A DNA stretch of 11,646 nucleotides. Source: Smittium mucronatum (lineage: Eukaryota; Kickxellomycota; Harpellomycetes; Harpellales; Legeriomycetaceae). The stretch is from contig LSSL01006477.1 in NCBI GenBank assembly GCA_001953115.1, positions 1-11,646 on the forward strand. The letters are read 5' to 3'. The notes under the pieces were generated by a model. That model saw only the letters and a program-made list of their open reading frames with translations, had not been told where the DNA came from and did not search any database. Positions 1 through 8,638 of this stretch are shown here, piece by piece (the stretch's first letter is position 1; every line of letters starts with the position of its first letter). The position numbers and the translations under genes were made by a program.

Positions 1-30
1 ATTATTAACCTAAAAATCTAAAAAAAATGA

Positions 31-216
31 ATTTTTGAAATCCGAGAAAGAATACTTGAAAAATACAATGTAATAAAAAAGCTATATTTGCAGAATCTAA
101 TAGAAATAAAATTAAAAAAAAAGCAATTTAATAAAGTAAAAATAAGAAATTTTAAGATTGGTGAATATTTTTTAAGAGATCGTTATAGAAGGGTTCATCC
201 ATTGAAACCAATAAAC
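31..216 (+). pseudogene. Possible relic of a retrotransposon integrase tail
   Basis: This frame has 62 codons without a stop but no ATG, and it ends at TAA 217-219. It is basic and lysine-rich. The second half reads FKIGEYFLRD followed by RYRRVHPLKPIN. That loosely recalls the C-terminal part of Ty3/gypsy integrases, where a 'F-x-x-G-D-x-V/F-L' stretch is followed by a basic run and a 'V-H-x-x-x-L-K-P' tail. The + strand is purine-rich over 121-500 (I counted about 66 G against 34 C), as coding strands often are. No integrase core, reverse transcriptase or GPY/F proline-glycine pair is visible, and the window starts too late to show them. A 62-codon open stretch is expected by chance here, so the call rests only on the resemblance and on the neighbouring polypurine/TGTG signal. 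Confidence 0.2.
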
Positions 217-390
217 TAAGGTTAGTTCAACATCGAAAAAAATCTGTATGGTAGAACAGAATATATTTTGTACATGCTAGGAAGAGTTGATACGTTTAAT
301 TAAGATATTTATGGTATTTAGATGATACGAAGATGTAATTTAAGAATTCTATATCCAAATAAGTGAGGTTTTTTGAGCAGTGTTTTTCTT
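217..390. other. Non-coding spacer, G-richer than average
   Basis: All frames are broken under the standard code. If the flanking calls are right, this is the untranslated spacer between the end of pol and the polypurine tract of an LTR element, and about 170 bases would be a normal length for it. No other signal was seen. Confidence 0.3.
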
Positions 391-540
391 AACAGAGGGT
401 GTGTTGTCGAATCAAATAATAGAAAATACTTAAAATAGATTATTAGTAATTAACCAAGTTCAGCAGTTAGCCCGACAGTAGATTATTGGCTAACTAACTC
501 TTAATAAATATTATTATAAATATAGAATATGAATAAATCC
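391..540 (+). repeat. Possible polypurine tract and edge of a degraded LTR
   Basis: A nine-base purine run (aacagaggg, 391-399) sits directly before tgtgttgtcg (400-409). LTR retrotransposons have this order: polypurine tract, then a 3' LTR beginning with TG. The following 100 bases are richer in G+C than the DNA after 540 and contain a small hairpin (466-494). I cannot find a CA end, a matching 5' LTR or a target-site duplication, because the partner copy would lie outside the window. Confidence 0.18.
466..494. repeat. Inverted repeat, 7-bp arms
   Basis: The arms gttagcc (466-472) and ggctaac (488-494) are perfect complements around a 15-base loop. The stem is G+C-rich for this window (4 of 7 pairs). 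There is no T-run, so it does not look like a bacterial-type terminator. Confidence 0.5.
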
Positions 541-1142
541 TAAAAAATATTAAAAATAAATAGGAAATTGAAGATAGATTTTTTAATTTTCGAATAAGTG
601 TTTCCCCTTGTTCCTGAATTTAGTAAAAAAAATTTAAACTCCGAAGTAAAGTTAATTTCGAGAGACTTTTTTTTAATTTTCAATAAAAATATTCTTATGT
701 TAGGGAAAAAATGTATACACAGGGCCTCGGATCTATAAAAAATCAAAATTATTCTTGATCTCTGAAATATGTTATTTTTTGTAATATGATTTTTTCAAAT
801 TAAGTTTAATATTCTAAAGTCGAAAAAACTTCAAAATTTAGCTTTTTAAAAAATAAAAATTCAAATTTAAAATTAATTGTGTATTTTACTTTTTTAAAGT
901 ATTTAATAGTGAAAAATTCTTTTCTAATTCACACTTTAGACTATTTTTTTCTTCGAGTTTTAAAAATTGAAATCAAATTATAGAAAATATATATTTTAGG
1001 TTAGTTTAGACTTAAACTTATACAGTCGAATCTATAGTTTGAGTATTTAATTAAAAAATTTCTTCTAAACTGCTAGAAAAAAGTAACTTCAGTGTAAATA
1101 GGAAAAAATTGATATTGAACAGCGCAGATTAGGATATAATAA
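541..1142. other. AT-rich DNA with no recognisable feature
   Basis: A 68-codon minus-strand frame (540-746) is the only notable open frame and is within chance expectation. It has no family resemblance. Positions 780-900 are extremely AT-rich with short A and T runs. I see no gene, RNA or repeat here. Confidence 0.7.
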
Positions 1143-1157
1143 ATATATATATATATA
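1143..1157. repeat. AT dinucleotide tract
   Basis: About seven uninterrupted AT units. Similar shorter tracts lie near 2614-2623, 9787-9796, 10274-10285 and 11581-11592. They are ordinary simple repeats for this base composition. Confidence 0.85.
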
Positions 1158-2648
1158 GTTTTTAGATGGTACATACATTTATTTAACTATATAAATTTTT
1201 AACTACCCATTAATAAAGCTATTAAAAATTATAAATTTGATGTCAAAAAAATTAGGTATACATAAGAAAAACCATCAAATAATTTTTTCATTATCTATAG
1301 AAAATCAATTTACTCCGTTTTAATAAATTTCAAATAAAATAAAAAAAAAATCGGAAAATATAATAGCCTTCACATTAATTGAGCACAACTTTAAAAAATT
1401 GATAAATTGATGCTCTTTTATTACAAAAAATATATATTTTATTCAACATGAGGTGATAATTATATTCTAAAAATAAAATTCCGGGATAAAAACATGGTTA
1501 AAAATTAATATATGATCTAAATATTAACATTTAACCCTTTTTTACATATGGTAGGTCGCTTTAAACTAAAAAAGGATTTTTTATTTCAACTAGCCTTTTC
1601 AAAAAAAAATTTAATAAAAACACAATCAATTTTAATTAACTCACAAGTGATTCATTTAAATTTCTGAAATTAAAAATATTTCGAAATTGGATGATTTAAT
1701 TTTCAAAATTTGCTGATAAGTCACCAAAATATAATATTATTTGTAATTTAAAGATAAATTTGAGCTTTAGTATAAAAGTTAGATTATTTTTCATAAATTA
1801 TCTTTTGTTCTGTGTAATGAACCAATAGATTAAGTGTAAACATTGAATATTTCATCAAATGAAGAAATCCTCCTATAAGCATAATTTTCTTTTAGAAAAT
1901 ATAAAATGGTATAAATAAGGAAGCTTAGCAATTTTGGAATGGATAAGCTTTTCAACTCGTATCTTTCCCTATCTTTTATATTTTTAACTAGTATATCCTT
2001 TTACCTTTTATTATCTAAATTATCCCACTAAAACTGATCCTTACATTCTGTATCTTATTAATTTTTTTAATATATATGAATTTAGTAGAAATTTACTTTT
2101 TTCAAACTGAAATTCTATTAATATAGACTAAACGGTGGTCGAGAAAACTAATCAAAATATGTAATAAAAGTTAATAAATCAAAGATAGAGGAATAAAAAC
2201 CACAAAAATAAAGTTATGATATTGACGAGGTTATTTTAAATTTAAAACTTATAAGTTCATCTCAAATATCAAATATCAAATAAACATATTGAAAATAGAT
2301 AAAATTACGCTATCAATACTATGATACTGGAATATGATATAAGACTATATTAAGGTAATAAAATATTGATTAATTCTCATATTTATTTAAAATAATAATC
2401 ACAAATTTTTAAATGAATAAATTTAAATTCAACTTGTTATTGGTATTAATATATTTAGAAAGATAGAAGATATTTCAAAAAAGTAAGTGAAAAGCAATGT
2501 GTGTGTTTATTTATTAATCCCAGAGTTTTCACATTAAATTATGTGAATTCAGTAAAAATTTAAGCTCTAAAAAATAATTTTTATTTGTGTAAAACATCAA
2601 ATTATAATTTTTAATATATATATAAACGAGCGAAAGTAAATAATAAAT
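1158..2648. other. AT-rich DNA with no recognisable gene
   Basis: Every standard-code frame is broken at short intervals. Positions 1860-2150 are slightly G+C-richer and purine-rich on the minus strand, but a by-position G+C count there (25/21/24) shows no codon periodicity. The motif ttaaccctttt near 1531 resembles the C-rich motif found upstream of genes in some microsporidia, but no open reading frame follows it. Confidence 0.65.
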
Positions 2649-2762
2649 ATGTGATATGTGTGAATAATGGCAGATGAAGAGGTGGGTGGTGGAGTGATGA
2701 AATGATCGAGTAATGTAGTGATGAGGTCATGGTTTATTGATGCATTGATATTTTAGTAGTAT
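2649..2762. other. G-rich, C-poor island with degenerate GTG/ATG repeats
   Basis: The + strand is rich in G and almost free of C for more than 100 bases, unlike anything else in the window. It contains the heptamer gtgatga twice (2694-2700 and 2718-2724) and many TGA/GTG triplets, suggesting an eroded simple repeat. A 12-codon frame starts at ATG 2667 and stops at 2703, beginning M-A-D-E-E-V. A GTGGGT inside it could be read as a splice donor. I could not connect it to a second exon, so I do not call a gene. Confidence 0.6.
2681..2692 (+). other. Clustered G runs, possible two-layer G-quadruplex
   Basis: The run GG-T-GGG-T-GG-T-GG has four G tracts separated by single T bases. That is enough for a two-tetrad quadruplex on the + strand. 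Its stability cannot be judged from sequence alone. Confidence 0.45.
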
Positions 2763-2997
2763 GAGATTTTTGATTATCTGTAAATGTTTTTTTTTTGTTT
2801 TTTTGCATTTTATACTTATGCAATTTTGATTTTTTTATAACTGTTCTTTCTTCAATAAAATAATTGAGATATTATATTATCAATATTGCTATTTATTTGT
2901 TATTTTATTTTTTAGTTATATAAATATTTATATAAATTATCATCACTTTTTTTTATTTTTACACTTATTTGTAATTATTATTATTTATTTTTGTTTA

Positions 2998-3011
2998 ATT
3001 TTGATCAAAAT
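2998..3011. repeat. Perfect 14-base palindrome
   Basis: The sequence attttgatcaaaat is self-complementary and centred on GATC. It could be chance in DNA this rich in A and T. Confidence 0.6.
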
Positions 3012-3048
3012 AAATTTTAATCTTTAAAATTACTTATTTACTTTTCTT

Positions 3049-3069
3049 AATATTTTTTTAAAAAATATT
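3049..3069. repeat. T-run/A-run palindrome, 10-bp arms
   Basis: aatatttttt, one T, then aaaaaatatt form a perfect inverted repeat with a one-base centre. It is almost all A and T, so it may be a by-product of adjacent homopolymers. Confidence 0.5.
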
Positions 3070-3240
3070 GAAATATATTTATTAAAATGATGAAAAAACT
3101 TATTATTCTTTTTTCATGTCCGATGATTCCAGAATAAATCAAATCTTATAATAAGGCTTTATCCAACCTTTTCCCTTCTTTCTGATTATTTTTTTTGATG
3201 TTTTAATGTAATATTTATTATCATCTGAATTTTTTTTTTC

Positions 3241-3853
3241 TTTGATATAACAGTATAAATGTGCACATTTTATTATTTCCATAAAATTATAGCAGCTAAA
3301 AAACAAATCTTTCAAACAAGATAAGGTATAATTATCCGATACAAAATTACTTTTAGAGAACTTATTTTATTATACTACTAAGAATTTCAAAATTTACCAC
3401 ATCAAACCTTTTTTTTATTCTAATTAAATTTTCTGAGTTAAATTCTTTTGTATTTATTACAAAAAAATTTATTCCCAGTATTTATAAGATATAATAGATA
3501 GAGAATCATAAAGCTGAATAATTGGTGTTTTATAAATCATTTTTTTGAGTAGATCTAAAAGACAAATGTAAATATAGTAGATTATTTCAATATAGTTATT
3601 ATAAAAAAAACTAAGTAATTCGACTCTTTCCAAGTTAGGTATTTGTATTTTATTTTCCTATTAAATCTTTCAAGTCATTTATAGTGGAATGAAAAAAGAT
3701 ATTATAACCCTAATAACAATCCGAATTAGATCTAAAATACAAACATTTGATTTCACCTATTATATGACTAAAAATATCCAAGATTCTCTATTCAGCTAAA
3801 GATCTATCCTTGGTATTATTAGATATTTATTGGTTTGGAAGAAGCTTCATCCA
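3241..3853. other. AT-rich DNA without a supported gene
   Basis: No standard-code frame of note. If TAA and TAG were sense codons, a minus-strand frame would run from 3669 to the TGA at 3139-3141. It would encode S-C-Y-N-F at one point and C-A-H-L six residues later, faintly like a SWIM zinc finger (C-x-C...C-x-H) lacking its first cysteine. Joining it to the upstream candidate needs a one-base shift near 3650, where there is an AAAATAAAA run. Confidence 0.5.
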
Positions 3854-4288
3854 CTATAAATAATTATAAAAAACTCTTCCAAACAATTTTTTATATCTTT
3901 TGCCAATTACTACCCTAATTTTTTTGGAAAAATGGAACCAAAGATTTGTTTTTTGATTAATTAAACCAAAACCATCGAATTCATATGTCATTTGTTTATC
4001 AGAGTCTGGAAATAATTGTTTTATGCTCCAAAGAAAATCATAGCTACCCAATTGATTTTTTAAATTTTGGTGTGAACATAAATATGAATTATTTTCATTT
4101 CTGCTGATAATTAAGATTGATATGAAGATTTATTTTTAGTTTACTTCGGCAAATCCTGTAATAATAACAGGATTATTGCCATAAATATTTTTGGGTTTAG
4201 ATCCTATATGCAGTTTATGTAAACCTAGATAAAACTTTAATTGATTTTTTGAAGTTATTAAAACCCTTAAATTTTTTATATTTCCATA
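3854..4288 (-). pseudogene. Possible decayed transposase fragment (MULE-like)
   Basis: In one minus-strand frame, 50 codons (4288-4139) and 91 codons (4129-3857) are stop-free, separated only by TAA-AAA-TAA. The stop is TAG at 3854-3856. The 91-codon run is the longest stop-free stretch in the window under the standard code. The translation contains PVIITG (4171-4154), then an S-I-L-I-I-S stretch, an F-D-G (the D at 3974-3976) about 78 residues after L-H-I-G-S-K, and L-W-F-H-F-S-K-K-I-R (W-F-H at 3932-3940). MULE transposases have the same order: D-G-T near a P-x-x-x-x-G stretch, a second D about 70-80 residues on, then C-W-x-H. Here the first D and the C are missing, so the catalytic site would be dead. 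G+C by codon position (34, 31, 27) leans the right way but weakly. No terminal inverted repeats were found, and chance resemblance is possible. Confidence 0.27.
4148..4180. repeat. Strong hairpin: 12-bp stem with a 2-base bulge
   Basis: ggcaa plus atcctgt (4148-4159) pair with acaggat (4167-4173) and ttgcc (4176-4180). The loop is aataata (4160-4166), and there is an unpaired ta at 4174-4175. Six of 12 pairs are G:C, which stands out in DNA of about 20% G+C. It lies inside the candidate transposase relic, so it may simply be coding sequence by origin. It could instead be a regulatory hairpin or a MITE remnant. Confidence 0.6.
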
Positions 4289-4488
4289 TTAGTTATCAAT
4301 ATAAGGTGATTAAGAATTCTAAACCTTTCGGTGTATTTTGCACTTTTTTTCGAAAAAATCGGTCTTAATTATGATCAAAATAACCGAATTAAGATTACTG
4401 TTACTCACCGTGTTTTATATTTTGTTTATTCCCAATTATTATTACAAAGTTTTTGAGTTTTCTTTTAATCATAATAAATTTAACCCCA
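4289..4488. other. Flank of the decayed transposase candidate
   Basis: The same minus frame continues upstream but is broken by further TAA and TAG codons. It is free of TGA up to 4469. A 67-codon + strand frame (4338-4541) overlaps and looks like a chance frame. There is no promoter or start codon I would trust. Confidence 0.4.
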
Positions 4489-4500
4489 AGCTTCGAAGCT
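4489..4500. repeat. Perfect 12-base palindrome, half G+C
   Basis: agcttcgaagct is exactly self-complementary and 50% G+C. It resembles a dyad protein-binding site, but no gene sits beside it to suggest a role. Confidence 0.6.
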
Positions 4501-5185
4501 GTAAAATATCATTTTTTAATCAGTATTTTAGTTTCTATTAAATCCAGAGATATTTTCATTTAGTATTTATTTTTTAATTATTCCATCATCAAATCTAAAA
4601 ACTCCAGGTTTGAAAATATAATTAGTAAATTTAGGGTTTTAGAAAATATAAACAGCCTTAAATTATTTTTCTATTATTTAAAAAATTAAACCCCTAAAAT
4701 TTTTAATTTTAATACGCTATATTTTAAGCTAAATTTTACCAAATGATTTTAAAGTTTCTGATAAACATAAATTTTCTGGTTATATTTAAAGGTGTTATCT
4801 AGAATATGCTCAAAAATTTAGTAAAATGAAACTATTTAATTAAAAAATCAGTATCTTAAATTGAGATATTCCGCTATTCGTAATTTTTATTATTATATAA
4901 TGAAATATATATTTATTTTTTAAAAAAACGATATATTATTTATTTAAACTTCTTTTTTTTTTTCAAGATTTTCTTCTTGAGGCTTACCTAAACCCTCTTT
5001 TGATTTCATTGAGTACAATCAGTTCCATGCTTATTGGATAAAATGGGATATCTTTTTTATGAATTTTCATTTTTTTTGATAATATAGTACTTATTTTTTT
5101 AAAAAAAAAAAATTTTAAATAAAATTATTTCCTAATATTGATAACCCATTATATTCTCAAAAATTCGAAATGCGAAAAAAAAATT
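4501..5185. other. AT-rich DNA with A/T homopolymers
   Basis: Two weak near-complementary motifs occur (aaatttagggtttta near 4627 and ttaaacccctaaaattt near 4686). A run of 13 A lies at 5100-5112. On the minus strand an ATG at 5070-5068 is followed by 27 codons and then a GTAAGC at 4987-4982 that could be a splice donor. An AG at 4800-4799 would keep the frame only if TAA and TAG are sense. I do not call a gene. Confidence 0.5.
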
Positions 5186-5460
5186 TCATCGGCGATTAGA
5201 TTCTATTAAATAATATTTATTTCCAAGATAGTTATAAGAAAGGTATATTTTTCCATAATGTATTAAAAAACACGCCGAATCCAAAAAATTGAAAATGTTG
5301 TATTCGATATTTATTTTAAAAAGATAATTTCCAATATTTTTAATGCCCTTTGAATTTTTTAAAAAAAATTGCGGAAGAAAAAAAAACAAATCGCCCAAAG
5401 TGCATTAATTGGAAAATAAGTATTCTGATTGAGCTGTAGGGGGGTTAGGTTTTCATAGAG
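5186..5460. other. Slightly G+C-richer segment, no supported gene
   Basis: A minus-strand stop-free run of about 73 codons ends in TGA at 5186-5188. It is just above the shorter chance frames but shows no family signature. G+C by position (26, 26, 21) gives only a hint of periodicity. The run gggggg at 5439-5444, followed by ttagg, is the only G6 in the window and is a single occurrence, not a telomere array. Confidence 0.45.
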
Positions 5461-5481
5461 GATAAATGCGACGGAATATTT

Positions 5482-5502
5482 TAAATTAATATAAGATATA
5501 TT
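5482..5502 (+). repeat. 21-base exact direct repeat, copy 1
   Basis: taaattaatataagatatatt occurs here and again at 8618-8638 in the same orientation. Both copies follow a small G+C-rich patch about 10-15 bases upstream (gcgacgg here, gcggg there). A rough estimate gives about 0.02 chance matches of this length in the window, so common descent is likely though not proven. Confidence 0.65.
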
Positions 5503-6996
5503 GTTAAAAATTCAGGAATATTGATGTTAATGCTTAAGAATATGTAGTAAAAATGAAATAAATCTGTCCAAGACGTGAAATTTTTATGAAATGCAAAATA
5601 TAATAAAAAATGGATAGACTCACAATCGGAAAAAAAATTATAGATATATTTGCGCAAGATTGATATCGAAAATAAAAAAAAAGATTTTTATGATTTTTTA
5701 AAAAAATAACAGAATTTCTGTATTCGTGATGAACGTTTTTTTTAAAAAAAAGAAAATTGAGGGATTATTTTTATTCTTTAATCTCTATAGAGAAAATTTG
5801 AAATTAGATCGATTTTAACAATAAGTTCGGCATGTGAGATGTAGATTTATTCTCAATATCTGCTGTTTTTATTTTTTTTTTCAGATTTTTTCTTTAAATA
5901 TCTTGCAAAAATAAGGGTTATATACTGCACTTATTTATAAATAAATTATTGCAAAAGAAATAAAATGAAAATGAAAACCATTCCATTAACATAAAGCATA
6001 TGAAAACCAATTTATTCAATTATTTTTTTTAATTCATTGTATTAAATCAAAATAAAATTATATTTAATAAATAAAAACCTCTATTGAAGCAAAAACTTCA
6101 CGACTCTAATAGTATAGAATAAATTGATTCAACTCTAATTGCTCATAAATTATAATTTGTGATGCTATGAAATGTGAAACATTTTCAATAATATTCACCA
6201 CGAGGATATTTTTCGGATTATTTTATTTGACTTAATCTAGTTTTAAACACAACAAATTCTTAATAAATAGCAAATAATATAATATCTTTACTTTTAAAAC
6301 AGTTAAATAAAGTACTTTGCTTTAAAAAAGGGCGAAAAATATCTTATTAATTTGAACGAATACAGATAAATGTATTTTTTCGAAAAAAAAAAAGAAAATG
6401 ATATAATTTTTAGCCAAAATAACATCAATTAAAATAATGAGAATTTGGATATATTTTGAAAAAGAAAAAAGCGGTTTAATTAAAAATGAAAGCGATTTTT
6501 TCCAAAATAATGTTATTTCTCAATTTTTTTCGTATAAATAAAATTTTAGATACATTAAAAACAATATTTATATCTAAATCAAAATAATTCGAATATAAAT
6601 TTATTAATAAATCATTGTGCATTTTTATAATATATGAATTTTCAGAATTTGGATTGATATTTATTTTTTAAAATTATTAAACAGAAAACCAAGAAATAAA
6701 TTTGGGGAGTTTTCACCAAACTCTTCTATCTTGAAAATTTAATTTATGAGATCTGAAGTTTTATTTTTGAAATTAAGTTATTGATATTTCAGAATCAAAT
6801 TTTTAGAATTTTTTTTAACTCAAGCCGAGGAAAAAGATTTATAAATACGTCTAGCCTCACTTAACTAGAATCAGATTGAAAATTCTATAAAAATAGTCAT
6901 TTTTAAAAGTATAAAAAGTGAAATTTCGTTGCCTTAACTTCAATAGCACGCATTTTTAATTAAATTTTCTTCAATATTTGGTTGCTTTGCAAAAAC
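5503..6996. other. AT-rich DNA with minor repeats
   Basis: No gene in any frame under the standard code. A near-perfect palindrome acagaa-t-ttctgt lies at 5709-5721. The decamer atgaaaacca occurs at 5971-5980 and 6000-6009. Positions 6240-6600 are almost pure A/T with occasional tctaaat and aataaa motifs. Confidence 0.65.
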
Positions 6997-7030
6997 TCGT
7001 AGTTTAAAAAGCAAAAAGATCAAACTACGA
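6997..7030. repeat. Inverted repeat, 9-bp perfect arms
   Basis: tcgtagttt (6997-7005) pairs with aaactacga (7022-7030) around a 16-base A-rich loop. It lies in a locally G+C-richer patch (about 6930-7150). If the minus strand were transcribed, it would form a moderately stable stem. Confidence 0.6.
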
Positions 7031-7150
7031 AGAAAGGATTCTTTTTCCCTCACCTTTCGTATTTGAAGATGTGCTCATAATTTTCCTTCCTCTTTTAGAG
7101 TTTTATGATATCCCCGGGTTCCATAAAAAAAATCATAAGGGAAGCTTGGT
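7031..7150. other. Local G+C-richer patch with a second hairpin
   Basis: Contains ccccggg at 7112-7118 and an inverted repeat ttatgat (7103-7109) / atcataa (7132-7138) with a 22-base loop. Two hairpins within 140 bases could mark a small mobile-element remnant or a transcribed structured RNA. I see no direct support for either. Confidence 0.35.
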
Positions 7151-8617
7151 AATAAGTAAAACTTTAAAATATACATTCAATCATATTGTAAGAAAAAAAA
7201 TTAACGAAAATATAAGTGAGCGTTTTTTATAATTTCCATGAAGTAGAATTAATAATAGATTTATAATCAAAGGCAATATCATATTTTTTAGCTTCTTTGT
7301 TTATTCTAAAATGTCTTTTTCTAGAAATTGTAAAAATTAATTTCATATCATTGTTCGACACATCATAAATATAGAGGACTAAACATAATAAGACATTAGA
7401 ATATGGATATAAATACAAATTTATTATACTGTTAGAAGCAGTGAATATATATTAAGGCCTTTTATTAAAAAAATTAGCATTAAATTAGTGGTAAAAGTCA
7501 TCATTTTTTAATAATATCAGAGTTATTTTATATTGAAATTTAGCTATAAGCTTATTTAATATTCTAGAAAAGGGCTCTATCCGAATTATTAAGGGTCAAA
7601 AAAATAACAATGGTATATAATTAGATAGCTTACAGTAGAAAATCACTATGGAAATCTTATATTTTTATTGGAAAATCAGTAAAAATACCCAACTAATATA
7701 CACACTGTGAAAATTACTTCTAGATAGATTTGTGATAATTTAAACTAAAATAATTTTTATTATTTTTATATTGATCATTTTTTAAAAAATCCATATTTTG
7801 ATAAAAACTATAGTTTTAATAATAGTAATATTTCAATAAATAAATTTTGATAGCAAATAGAGTTTATTTTTCCTTTTTTATATTATAGAAAATACATAAA
7901 TAGCCATTCTTTTATAGCCAAAAATTTTAAATTTTAAATTTTGTATTTTGTTTTAAATTAAAAACCAAAGCTATTTTAAAAATTTAATCCATTAAATTTA
8001 TAAATTTTTATAATTTGCACCATAAATTTTAATAAATACATACATGTATAGATACATTTATTTTATGTTTTTCTGAAAAAAATTTATTTAAGTGTATAGT
8101 TGTTATTAAATAAATTTTTAAATTGTAAATTTATAACTTTATTTTCATTTTTTTAAAACAATAATATATATGTGTTGTAAGTGATTTTGAGACTATGTGA
8201 TTTTGAGATATCTTATATTTTCATTACTTAAAATTAAACTAATAATTTTCTTATTGTTTGATACTTTGTCGAAAAAATTCTTTAATTATTACGTGATTAA
8301 ATATAAAAAAACCAATTGAAGCTAAATTTAATCTTTGAATCTTTATAGTCATTCATCTATAAAAACATTCAATGTGACCTAAAAACTCCCGTATTTAATA
8401 AATGTTTTTTTTATTGGTTCGTAGAAGTAAAAATAAAAATAATTAGACAATTTGGCTAGAATAGATTAATCAATAGACATAAAAATATAGAGGAGTTCAG
8501 TTGTAACATTTATATTTTTTTTCTTTGAAAATTTGCCACAAAATACGAATATAAAAGTCTCTATTCTGTAAGTGATAAAATCGGAGAATTTAAATTATGT
8601 TTTAAGCGGGTAAAATA
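7151..8617. other. AT-rich DNA, no supported gene
   Basis: A minus-strand stop-free run of about 75 codons (7451-7227) is within chance expectation. Its G+C by codon position is only slightly skewed. Positions 7861-8160 are almost free of G and C and carry a short quasi-tandem of attttaa near 7923-7942. No RNA or promoter signal was recognised. Confidence 0.6.
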
Positions 8618-8638
8618 TAAATTAATATAAGATATATT
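8618..8638 (+). repeat. 21-base exact direct repeat, copy 2
   Basis: Identical to 5482-5502 over 21 bases. The flanks diverge, apart from a short G+C-rich patch upstream (gcggg, 8606-8610). Confidence 0.65.

Larger units (their letters stand above)
2763..3240. other. T-rich tract with strong strand asymmetry
   Basis: The + strand is dominated by T, with several runs of seven to eleven T, and has very few G or C bases. It follows the G-rich island without a gap. Two palindromes sit inside it (2998-3011 and 3049-3069). No gene is visible. Confidence 0.7.

Noticed and set aside
191..200. gggttcatcc and other ggttc motifs as possible tRNA T-loops
   Set aside because: No matching acceptor, D or anticodon arms could be paired around any of them.
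540..746. Minus-strand frame of 68 codons
   Set aside because: Length is within chance for this composition. It starts at TTG and has no family signature. G+C by position over 500-795 (24, 20, 14) does not favour this frame.
2667..2705. Short frame starting M-A-D-E-E-V, briefly considered as an actin-like first exon
   Set aside because: The residues after V do not match actin, the frame stops after 12 codons, and no second exon with acceptable splice sites was found.
4338..4541. Plus-strand frame of 67 codons
   Set aside because: It overlaps the better candidate on the opposite strand, is composed mainly of L, F, I, K and N, and has a chance-level length.
5186..5398. Minus-strand frame of 70 codons
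   Set aside because: It begins at TTG with no ribosome-binding or start context. A second overlapping frame reads equally protein-like, showing that visual plausibility is unreliable here.
5439..5449. ggggggttagg as a telomere-like repeat
   Set aside because: It occurs once with no array on either side.
7227..7418. Minus-strand frame of 63 codons
   Set aside because: Chance-level length, starts at TTG, weak codon-position bias (G+C counts 15, 21, 16).
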